A DNA stretch of 53,455 bases from an uncultured Prevotellaceae bacterium (lineage in GTDB: Bacteria; Bacteroidota; Bacteroidia; Bacteroidales; Bacteroidaceae), in NCBI GenBank assembly GCA_946185805.1, contig CAMHKU010000008.1:1-53455 (forward strand), in the 5' to 3' direction. Shown piece after piece: positions 17,399 to 23,992 of the stretch. The position numbers were made by a program, and so were the translations under genes. Every line of letters starts with the position of its first letter. Position 1 is the first letter of the stretch. The notes beneath the pieces were generated by a model. It was not told where the DNA came from. It was given only the letters and a program-made list of their open reading frames with translations, and made no database searches.

Positions 17399-17484
17399 AT
17401 GGGGCAAATGGGGCATATGAGTCTCATCTTCCCCATCAGCCCCATCAGCCCCATTAGCCCCATCAGTCCCATTAGTCCCAATAA
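17399..17484. repeat. Hairpin plus six 9-bp repeats between genes
   Basis: The arms at 17399-17421 and 17423-17445 are near reverse complements around ATGAGTCTCAT. From 17431 a 9-bp array runs: CCCCATCAG twice, CCCCATTAG, CCCCATCAG, TCCCATTAG, TCCCAATAA. The array ends five bases before the flippase ATG, so copy number could alter its translation. Confidence 0.8.
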
Positions 17485-17489
17485 TCATC

Positions 17490-18983
17490 ATGCCAAACCT
17501 CAAGTCTTTAGCCAAGGATACGGCCATCTACGGCCTGTCGAGCATCGTCGCCCGATTTATCAACTACCTGCTGGTGCCTATCCAGACGGCGCGCTTCGCT
17601 GCCTCCGGCGGCGAGTATGGTGTCATCACCAATGTCTATGCCTACGTCTCCATACTCATTATCCTGCTCACCTTTGGCATGGAGACCACCTTCTTCCGTT
17701 TCATGAACCGCGAGGGCGAGCGGCCGGAGGCTATCTATAGCACCACCCTGCGCATGCTGGCCACGACGTCGCTTCTCTCCATCGCCGTCGTCATGCTGCT
17801 GTTGCAGCCTATCGCCGGTGCCATCGGCTATGGCGATCACCCGGAGTACGTCGCTGTGATGTATGTCACCGTGGCCATCGACGCCTTCACGGCCATTCCC
17901 TTTGCCTATTTGCGCTATCAGCATAAGCCCCTGAAGTTTGCAGCGCTGAAAATCATCAACATCTTGCTGAACATCACGCTCAACGTGCTCTACCTCATCG
18001 TGCTGCCTGCCTTGCAGTGGAATCCCTTCGGCATCTACGATTCGCAGTTCACGCTCGACGTGGCTTTCGTGTTCTATATCAATCTGGTGTGCACCGTCTG
18101 CACGCTGCTCATGCTCTACAAGGAGCTGCGCGGCATACGCTTCGGCTTCGATGCTGCTGCCTGTCGCCGCATGCTCAGCTACACGTGGCCGCTGCTCGTC
18201 ATGGGCGTCGCCGGACAGTTGAACCAGGCCGCCTCGCAGATACTCTTCCCCTATCTCTACGACGGTTCCGTGGCTGAGGCCCGTACTCAGCTCGGTATCT
18301 ATGGCGCCTGCATCAAGATTGCCATGATCATGGTCATGATCACTCAGGCCTTCCGCTTTGCCTACGAGCCCTTCGTCTTCGGCAAGTCTAAGGACAAGGA
18401 CAACCGCGAAACCTACGCCCAGGCCATGAAGTACTACTTCATCTTCACGCTCCTGGCCTTCCTCTGCGTCATGGGCTGGCTCGACCTGCTGAAGTTCGTC
18501 ATCGGTCGCAGCTATTGGGAAGGCCTGCGCGTGGTGCCTATCGTCATGGCCGCCGAGATTATGTTCGGCGTGTTCTTCAATCTCTCCTTCTGGTACAAGC
18601 TTACCGACCGCACCATCTGGGGCGCCTACTTCTCGGGCATCGGCGCCGTGGTGCTCATTGCCGTCGACGTGCTTTTTATACCCCGCTACGGCTATATGGC
18701 CTGCGCCTGGGCCGGTTTTGCGGCCTATGGCGTGTCGATGCTGCTGAGCTACTTCATTGGACAGCGCTACTATAAGGTGGACTATCCGCTGGCCGACATG
18801 AGAACGTATCTTGTCCTGGCCTGTGCCATCTTCTTTTTGATGATGCTCGCCCATAGCCTGCCGCTATGGCTGTCGCTCACTGTCAATACCGTGCTCATCG
18901 TGCTGTTTGTGGCAGTTATCATCTGCCGCGACATGCCCCTGAGCAGTCTTCCCGTCATCGGCAGGAAATTCCGAAAATCATGA
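17490..18983 (+). CDS. Polysaccharide/oligosaccharide flippase (MOP superfamily)
   Basis: A 497-residue membrane protein with 12-14 hydrophobic segments, of the Wzx/MATE-like polysaccharide exporter family. The N-terminus is typical (KDTAIYGLSSIVARFINYLL, then TFGMETTFFRF). It would flip lipid-linked sugar units across the inner membrane for surface glycan assembly. No glycosyltransferases lie next to it, so the glycan served is unknown. The stop codon TGA (18981-18983) is directly followed by an ATG that was not taken as the start of the next gene. It probably shares a transcript with the SpmA-SpmB gene upstream and the peptidase downstream. Confidence 0.88.
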   Translation: MPNLKSLAKDTAIYGLSSIVARFINYLLVPIQTARFAASGGEYGVITNVYAYVSILIILLTFGMETTFFRFMNREGERPEAIYSTTLRMLATTSLLSIAVVMLLLQPIAGAIGYGDHPEYVAVMYVTVAIDAFTAIPFAYLRYQHKPLKFAALKIINILLNITLNVLYLIVLPALQWNPFGIYDSQFTLDVAFVFYINLVCTVCTLLMLYKELRGIRFGFDAAACRRMLSYTWPLLVMGVAGQLNQAASQILFPYLYDGSVAEARTQLGIYGACIKIAMIMVMITQAFRFAYEPFVFGKSKDKDNRETYAQAMKYYFIFTLLAFLCVMGWLDLLKFVIGRSYWEGLRVVPIVMAAEIMFGVFFNLSFWYKLTDRTIWGAYFSGIGAVVLIAVDVLFIPRYGYMACAWAGFAAYGVSMLLSYFIGQRYYKVDYPLADMRTYLVLACAIFFLMMLAHSLPLWLSLTVNTVLIVLFVAVIICRDMPLSSLPVIGRKFRKS

Positions 18984-19022
18984 ATGTCAAACCTTAGTAA
19001 TGTCATAAAACCATCAATAGCA

Positions 19023-21095
19023 ATGAAAAAGACCCTTATTGCACTGCTGGCCATGCTGGCCACCACCGCCCATGCCGACGAAGGCATGTGGACACTCTAC
19101 AACCTGCCCAATGCCGTATTCGAAACCATGAAAATGGAGGGTTACCAGCTGTCCTACGACAAGCTCTATCAGGCCGACGATGCCATTATGAAGTCTGTGG
19201 TCAACTTCTCAGGCTATTGCTCGGGTGTCGTCGTCTCGCCCGACGGTCTGGTGTTTACCAACCACCATTGCGGCTTTGAAGCCATCCGCAGCCACTCCAC
19301 CGTGGAGCACGACTACATGCTCAAAGGCTTCTATGCCAAGACCTATGAGGAGGAGCTGCCCAACAAAGATATGTTCGTGTCGTTCATGGTAGATCAGAAG
19401 GACGTCACCGACCAGGTGCTCACCGCCGACTTCAACGCGATGACTACCGAGCAGCGCGACCATTACCTCGACTCCTTAGAGAATGTCTGGTCGAAGGATG
19501 TCAAGGCCAAAGACTCCACCCTGCGCTTAGAGCTGAAGCCCTTCTACGAGGGCAACCGCTATTTCGCCACTACCTACCGCGACTTCCGCGACCTGCGCCT
19601 GGTGTTCGCCATTCCTAAGTCGATGGGTAAGTTCGGTGGCGAGACCGACAACTGGATGTGGCCGCGGCAGACCTGCGATTTCTCTGTCTTCCGTATCTAC
19701 TGTGACCCTAAGACCGGCGGCCCCGCCGACTATTCCAAAGACAACGTGCCCTATCACCCTCAGCACTGGGCGCGCATCTCTGACGAGGGCTACAAGGAAG
19801 GCTCCTTCTCTATGACCATGGGCTATCCCGGCTCCACCAGCCGCTACCTGTCGAGCTATGGCATCCGTGAGCGCTATGCCGGCAATGCCATCCGTGCCCA
19901 GGTGCGTGGCGTCAAGCAGCAGGTGATGAAGCGCCACATGGACCAGTCGGAGGCCGTCCGTATCAAGTATGACTCGAAGTATGCACAGTCGAGCAACTAC
20001 TGGAAAAACTCCATCGGCATGAACAAATGTATCGATTCCATCGGACTTATTTCGCAGAAGCGGCAGTTTGAACAGCAGCTCCGCCAATGGCAAGACTCCA
20101 CCGGCCTGTTCCAAGGGCAGCTCTCCTTCAGCGACATGGACCAGTTCTACACCAAGCGTCTCAAGAGCAGCGAGGCCTATATGTATTTCATCGAGACCTT
20201 CCGCCGCACCGACGAGCTGTCGCGCCGCGCCCTGCTCATCCATAACGGCGTCTCGCCCAAGGGTCATGGCAAGCGTCAGCATTATACCTTCAAGGACAAC
20301 CGCGATACCTGGGACTACGATACCGACCGCGAAATCCTCGGCACACTGCTCAGGAACTACCGCGAGCATGTCACCGACCGCCACTACCTGCCGCCGTTCT
20401 TCCAGACCATCGACGAAGACTTCGGCGGTGACTGCCAGCGCTATGCCGACTACCTCTACGGCAAGTCGAAGCTCATGAAGAACGGCAAGCGCCTCTATAT
20501 GAACAAGAAATCGTTCCTCAAAGACCCCGGCGTGCAGTTCGGGCTGCAGCTTACCAACCTCCAGGCCGACCTTCAGGCTGAGTTCGCCCTGGTGCACGAC
20601 AGTATAGACCTGCAGGAGCGCCTCCTCTGTGCCGCCAAACTGCGTATGGAGGAAGACATGCCCCACTACAGCGATGCCAACTTCACCATGCGCATGAGTT
20701 ATGGTCAGGTGAAGGAATATAAGATTGGCGGCCGTCCCTCGGGCTATCGTACTACTGCTCCCAGCCTTGTGGCAAAGATGAAAAAGGGCGATTCCATCGA
20801 GGATTATCGCGTTGAGCCCGAGATGCTCACCCTCATGCAGGGTGCCGGCGACATGCCCCTCTGCTTTCTTACCACCAACGATATTACCGGCGGCAACAGC
20901 GGCTCGCCGATGTTCGACGGTCAGAACCGTCTCATCGGCCTGGCTTTCGACGGCAACTGGGACAGCCTCTCCAGCGACATCTTCTTCGACTCCGACCTCG
21001 CCCGCTGTATCGGCGTAGACATCCGCTATGTGCTCTTCATGATGGACAAGTGGGGCCATGCCGACCGCCTGATAAACGAAATGAAAGGTAAATAA
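19023..21095 (+). CDS. S46 family dipeptidyl-peptidase, DPP7-like
   Basis: About 690 residues. A serine exopeptidase that releases dipeptides in the periplasm for amino-acid nutrition in Bacteroidota. The start at 19023 (MKKTLIALLAML) gives a clean signal peptide ending TTAHA. The ATG at 18984 would bury it. The triad is visible: His in FTNHHCGFEA, Asp in GGETDNWMW, Ser in TGGNSGSPMF. Eighteen residues after the Ser is Gly (FDGNW), the position that is Gly in DPP7 (hydrophobic P1) and Arg in DPP11 (acidic P1), so DPP7-type specificity is predicted. It sits downstream of the flippase, likely in the same operon. Confidence 0.9.
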   Translation: MKKTLIALLAMLATTAHADEGMWTLYNLPNAVFETMKMEGYQLSYDKLYQADDAIMKSVVNFSGYCSGVVVSPDGLVFTNHHCGFEAIRSHSTVEHDYMLKGFYAKTYEEELPNKDMFVSFMVDQKDVTDQVLTADFNAMTTEQRDHYLDSLENVWSKDVKAKDSTLRLELKPFYEGNRYFATTYRDFRDLRLVFAIPKSMGKFGGETDNWMWPRQTCDFSVFRIYCDPKTGGPADYSKDNVPYHPQHWARISDEGYKEGSFSMTMGYPGSTSRYLSSYGIRERYAGNAIRAQVRGVKQQVMKRHMDQSEAVRIKYDSKYAQSSNYWKNSIGMNKCIDSIGLISQKRQFEQQLRQWQDSTGLFQGQLSFSDMDQFYTKRLKSSEAYMYFIETFRRTDELSRRALLIHNGVSPKGHGKRQHYTFKDNRDTWDYDTDREILGTLLRNYREHVTDRHYLPPFFQTIDEDFGGDCQRYADYLYGKSKLMKNGKRLYMNKKSFLKDPGVQFGLQLTNLQADLQAEFALVHDSIDLQERLLCAAKLRMEEDMPHYSDANFTMRMSYGQVKEYKIGGRPSGYRTTAPSLVAKMKKGDSIEDYRVEPEMLTLMQGAGDMPLCFLTTNDITGGNSGSPMFDGQNRLIGLAFDGNWDSLSSDIFFDSDLARCIGVDIRYVLFMMDKWGHADRLINEMKGK

Positions 21096-21160
21096 CAGTC
21101 CGAACTGTTAATTTATCATTAAAAATAGGCCAAAAGCATACAAGTTGTCAGAATAATGAT

Positions 21161-21168
21161 TATATTTG
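21161..21168 (+). promoter_or_regulatory. -7 box for small transcription unit
   Basis: TATATTTG about 46 bases upstream of the 33-residue ORF. The region between it and the peptidase gene is AT-rich. Confidence 0.7.
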
Positions 21169-21213
21169 CAGTGACAACTAACATTACTCACTTAATATAT
21201 AGGAGAACATGCT

Positions 21214-21315
21214 ATGGCTACCACAACTAAAAATTCCGAGAAAGAAGTAAAAGTGAAAAACAAAATGAATGACAATTATGTACCGAAGCTGAACACGTCG
21301 ATATGGTATAACTGA
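21214..21315 (+). CDS. Predicted 33-residue small protein
   Basis: ATG at 21214 to TGA at 21315 encodes a basic, Lys/Asn/Thr-rich peptide beginning MATTTKNSEKEVKVKNK and ending NTSIWYN. An unusually good Shine-Dalgarno (AGGAG at 21201-21205) lies 8 bases upstream, rare in this phylum. It has its own promoter (21161) and a strong terminator (21342-21382), so it is a self-contained transcription unit. No family is recognised and there is no signal peptide or TM segment. The unit could alternatively be a small RNA in which the ORF is incidental. Confidence 0.55.
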   Translation: MATTTKNSEKEVKVKNKMNDNYVPKLNTSIWYN

Positions 21316-21341
21316 CGAGTGTTAATTGGTATATATAAATC

Positions 21342-21382
21342 AAAAAAAGTGCACTGAACGGCGAGTTCAGTGCACTTTTTTT
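21342..21382 (+). terminator. Intrinsic terminator of small unit
   Basis: An 18-bp stem (AAAAAAAGTGCACTGAAC with its complement) with a 5-base loop, ending in seven T's. Its T run also supplies the TTTG that fits as -33 element of the TerC promoter. Confidence 0.93.
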
Positions 21383-21403
21383 GCTCTATTGTCGAAAATG
21401 TAC

Positions 21404-21411
21404 TAATTTTG
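21404..21411 (+). promoter_or_regulatory. -7 box for terC-like gene
   Basis: TAATTTTG with TTTG at 21380-21383 (20-base spacing), 36 bases before the ATG at 21448. Confidence 0.75.
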
Positions 21412-21447
21412 CAGCCGCTAATTGTATATTAAAACTGTTTGAGAGAA

Positions 21448-22473
21448 ATGGATTTGATGGGACTGCCCTTGTGGGCATGGATTGTGTTTTATGTCTTAGT
21501 GCTTCTGATGTTGTTAGCCGACCTGAAGATGTTTGGCAAGAAAGGTCAGCACGAGGTGGGCGTCGGCGAGGCGTTGAAGATGACCTTTGTCTGGATAGCC
21601 GTCTCGCTGGTGTTTTGCGCTGGCATCTACTGGTTCTATCCAGCAGAGCCTCATGAGAAGGCCATGGAGTTCCTGGCAGGCTATCTGATAGAAAAGTCGC
21701 TGTCGATGGACAACCTTTTTGTCTTCCTTATGTTATTCTCTTTCTTCGGCGTCGAGCGTAAGTATCAGCATGAGGTGCTTTTCTGGGGTATCTTCGGCGC
21801 CTTGGTGCTGCGTAGTGTCTTTATCTTTGCCGGTGCGGCTATGGTGGAGCGCTTCGAGTGGATCTTGGGGCTGTTCGGACTATTCCTTATTTACACTGGT
21901 TTCAAGATGTTTGGCCACAATGATGACGAGAGCGTAGACCCCTCGAAGAATATCTTTGTCAAGGTGTTTAAGAAGTTTTTCCCCGTGAGCGACAAAATGC
22001 ATGGGGGCGACTTCTTTGTCAAGGAGATGGGGAGTAGGGAGACGGGGGGTAAGGAGCGCTGGCTGGCCACGCCGCTGTTTATCACTCTGATAGTCATCGA
22101 GACCACTGATGTGGCTTTTGCCGTCGACTCCATACCTGCTGTCTTTAGCGTCAGCCGTGACCCCTTTATTGTGCTCACCTCTAATATCTTTGCCATCCTC
22201 GGCCTGCGTGCTCTCTATTTCGCCCTGGCCGCCATTGCTAAGTATTTCGGCTATCTGAAGTATGGCTTAGGTATCATCCTGAGCTTCGTAGGCATCAAGA
22301 TGCTGTTGACGATGGACGAGTATGTCAACGCCTTTGGCCAGTGGGTGGGCCTGGATATCAATATGCCCCACGTTGAGGTGCCCACCCCCCTGTCGCTGGC
22401 CATCATTTTCGGCGTGCTCTTGCTGTCGATTCTCCTCTCCTTGCTGGCTAATCGTCAAAAAGCGGCCAAATAA
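21448..22473 (+). CDS. TerC family integral membrane protein
   Basis: A 341-residue membrane protein with about nine TM segments. The TerC hallmarks are present: LAGYLIEKSLSMDNLFVFLM and VIETTDVAFAVDSIPAVFSV, whose conserved acidic residues sit within membrane helices. Family members (TerC, Alx/MeeY) are linked to tellurite resistance and, better supported, to manganese export or metal loading of exported proteins. The ATG at 21448 is chosen; a TTG nine bases upstream was rejected. A short charged loop (KEMGSRETGGKE) lies between the halves. It has its own promoter, overlapping the terminator of the preceding small unit. Confidence 0.92.
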   Translation: MDLMGLPLWAWIVFYVLVLLMLLADLKMFGKKGQHEVGVGEALKMTFVWIAVSLVFCAGIYWFYPAEPHEKAMEFLAGYLIEKSLSMDNLFVFLMLFSFFGVERKYQHEVLFWGIFGALVLRSVFIFAGAAMVERFEWILGLFGLFLIYTGFKMFGHNDDESVDPSKNIFVKVFKKFFPVSDKMHGGDFFVKEMGSRETGGKERWLATPLFITLIVIETTDVAFAVDSIPAVFSVSRDPFIVLTSNIFAILGLRALYFALAAIAKYFGYLKYGLGIILSFVGIKMLLTMDEYVNAFGQWVGLDINMPHVEVPTPLSLAIIFGVLLLSILLSLLANRQKAAK

Positions 22474-22497
22474 TTTGGTGTTCTCCCTTTTTTGCAG

Positions 22498-22505
22498 TAT
22501 CTTTG
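22498..22505 (+). promoter_or_regulatory. -7 box for tRNA-Arg
   Basis: TATCTTTG 15 bases upstream of the tRNA 5' end. Confidence 0.65.
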
Positions 22506-22520
22506 CCGACGAAAACGGCT

Positions 22521-22592
22521 GCCCTGATAGTTAAATGGATATAACAAGGCTCTCCTAAAGCTTAGTTCCGAGTTCGATTCTCGGTCGGGGTA
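22521..22592 (+). tRNA. tRNA-Arg (anticodon CCU)
   Basis: The full cloverleaf can be drawn. Acceptor GCCCTGA (22521-22527) pairs with TCGGGGT (22585-22591) with two G-U pairs. The D stem is GTTA/TAAC, and the anticodon stem AGGCT/AGCTT has loop CTCCTAA, giving anticodon CCT (reads AGG, Arg). The T arm is CCGAG-TTCGATT-CTCGG. The discriminator is A92 and CCA is not encoded. Confidence 0.93.
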
Positions 22593-22626
22593 CGCTTTCC
22601 TGCAAATATTAAAATAATAAGAATAT

Positions 22627-22845
22627 ATGAATACGATTATTGCAATTATAGCATTTGTCGTTGTGGCTCTTGTGGGCTGGGCTATTGCCGAGTGCAAGGC
22701 TAAGTATGTAACCTATAACAACAACGAGCAGGAGGATGCCGTGCTGGCGCAGGCTCGCAAAACCTTAGCGCAGAACGGTTACACGGAGCTTGGTATCAAG
22801 GACGTTATCCGCACCATAGCTACTACTGGCTATAGCGCCGTCTGA
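22627..22845 (+). CDS. Small single-TM membrane protein, unknown function
   Basis: 72 residues. One N-terminal TM helix (residues ~3-20, IIAIIAFVVVALVGWAIA) is followed by a short soluble part (AQARKTLAQNGYTELGIKDV) that looks like a pair of helices. It follows the tRNA-Arg by 34 bases and may be read from the same promoter. I do not recognise the family. The normal codon use and good start context support it as a real gene. Confidence 0.65.
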   Translation: MNTIIAIIAFVVVALVGWAIAECKAKYVTYNNNEQEDAVLAQARKTLAQNGYTELGIKDVIRTIATTGYSAV

Positions 22846-22854
22846 GGAAATCTC

Positions 22855-22896
22855 TCACCACTCACCACTTACCTCTCCACTCTCCCCTCTCGTGTT
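22855..22896. repeat. 7-bp repeats spanning the CapA stop codon
   Basis: CTCACCA, CTCACCA, CTTACCT, CTCCACT, CTCCCCT run with a 7-bp period from the intergenic space into the last codons of the CapA gene. The TGA stop is within the array. Confidence 0.65.
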
Positions 22897-23992
22897 CCAC
22901 GTAGGGCACGCATTGGCGAATCTTTACAGGGACAGTCTCCACCATGAGGCTGTCCCTGCTGACGTTTATGCGCACCATGGCGGCGCGGCTGTTGAGCGGC
23001 TTCGGTTGGTCGAAGATGAAGTTGCCGATGCTGTAGTAAATCTTCTTGCCACGGAAGGTTTCTATGGTCTGTAGCGTATGCGTATGGTGACATACCATCA
23101 CGTCGGCGCCGGCCTGTATCAGTTGATGGGCGTCTGTGCGTTGCAGGGGCACAGGCTGCAGCGTATGCTCACCGCCCCAGTGCAGCGACACGATGATGAC
23201 GGCCGTGGAGTCGGCACGTCGCAGGCGGTATACGCGCTCCAGCAGCGAGTCCATGGGCTCCTGGCTCACGCAGGGCTTGCCGGGCAGGTAGGCATAGTTC
23301 TCCAGTGCCAGCCTGAGCGAGGCCACGAGCCACACCTTGCGGGGCACCGTCGCCAGCAGCACGGGCTTGGCAGCCTCGGCCATGATAGCGCCGGCGCCTA
23401 CGGCTGTCATGCCGGCGCGCTCAATATTGCGCTGGGTATCGAGAAGTCCCGCGCGCCCTTGGTCTATGCTGTGGTTGTTGGCCAGGTTCAGGTGCGTAAA
23501 GCCGTGGCGCTGCAGCACGCTGAGCCATTCCGGCTCGGCGCGGAAGATGAAGCGCTTAAACACTGGAGCCACTGTCTTTGTGGCGGGGCACTCCAAATTG
23601 CCCACCACCACCTGGGCCGTCCGTAGTACGGAGTCTACGCCAGACGAGAAGAGGTGGTCGGTGCCGTGGCGCTCAATGGCGCGACGCACGCCGCGGTCGA
23701 GCAGGATGTCGCCGGTCATGATGATGGTTAGGGGCGGCTGGGGGAGATGGGGCTCCTGGGGCCTCTGAGGCTTCTGGGGCCTCTGGGGCTTCTGGGGCTT
23801 CTGGGGCCTTTGGGGCTTCTGGGGCTTCTGGGGCTTCTGGGGCTTCTGGGGCCTTTGAGGCTTCTGGGGCTTCTGGGGCTTCTGAGAGGAAGCAATCTCA
23901 GTGGCCCCAGAAGCCTCAGTCGCCCCATCTCCCCCATTCCCTCCAGCCCCTACCATCAGGCTAACAGCCAGAGCTATAAAAATACTCCTCAT
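22862..23992 (-). CDS. CapA family (PGA_cap) metallophosphatase-like protein
   Basis: 376 residues. A CapA/PgsA-type enzyme fold related to calcineurin-like phosphoesterases. Conserved blocks are [46 protein letters not shown] and [12 protein letters not shown] signal peptide covers residues 1 to ~18, so it is periplasmic. Between it and the catalytic domain lies a low-complexity QKP/QRP linker (residues ~36-82) encoded by a 9-bp DNA array. Its start overlaps the DUF3160 gene by 32 bases, so translation is probably coupled. The stop TGA falls inside a GTGGTGA-type repeat, so the last residues (GEWRGKW) may be repeat-derived. True CapA makes poly-gamma-glutamate; here the substrate is unknown. 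Confidence 0.85.
   Translation of the reverse strand: MRSIFIALAVSLMVGAGGNGGDGATEASGATEIASSQKPQKPQKPQRPQKPQKPQKPQKPQRPQKPQKPQRPQKPQRPQEPHLPQPPLTIIMTGDILLDRGVRRAIERHGTDHLFSSGVDSVLRTAQVVVGNLECPATKTVAPVFKRFIFRAEPEWLSVLQRHGFTHLNLANNHSIDQGRAGLLDTQRNIERAGMTAVGAGAIMAEAAKPVLLATVPRKVWLVASLRLALENYAYLPGKPCVSQEPMDSLLERVYRLRRADSTAVIIVSLHWGGEHTLQPVPLQRTDAHQLIQAGADVMVCHHTHTLQTIETFRGKKIYYSIGNFIFDQPKPLNSRAAMVRINVSRDSLMVETVPVKIRQCVPYVEHERGEWRGKW
23740..23935. repeat. 9-bp array flanked by inverted repeats inside CapA gene
   Basis: About fifteen CTTCTGGGG-type 9-mers run from about 23750 to 23888 and encode (QKP)n/(QRP)n. They are flanked by inverted repeats: 23765-23781 is the exact reverse complement of 23903-23919 (17 bp), and 23740-23753 that of 23922-23935 (14 bp). 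The 9-bp unit keeps frame, so copy changes would only vary linker length. Confidence 0.88.

Noticed and set aside
16026..18854. Two long minus-strand frames (429 and 448 codons) opposite the SpmA-SpmB and flippase genes
   Set aside because: His/Gly/Asp-rich shadow frames of membrane-protein genes whose TM segments and family motifs are clear on the plus strand.
19527..21059. 510-codon open frame opposite the S46 peptidase
   Set aside because: Antisense to a gene with an intact catalytic triad; composition typical of a mirror frame; no promoter or start context.
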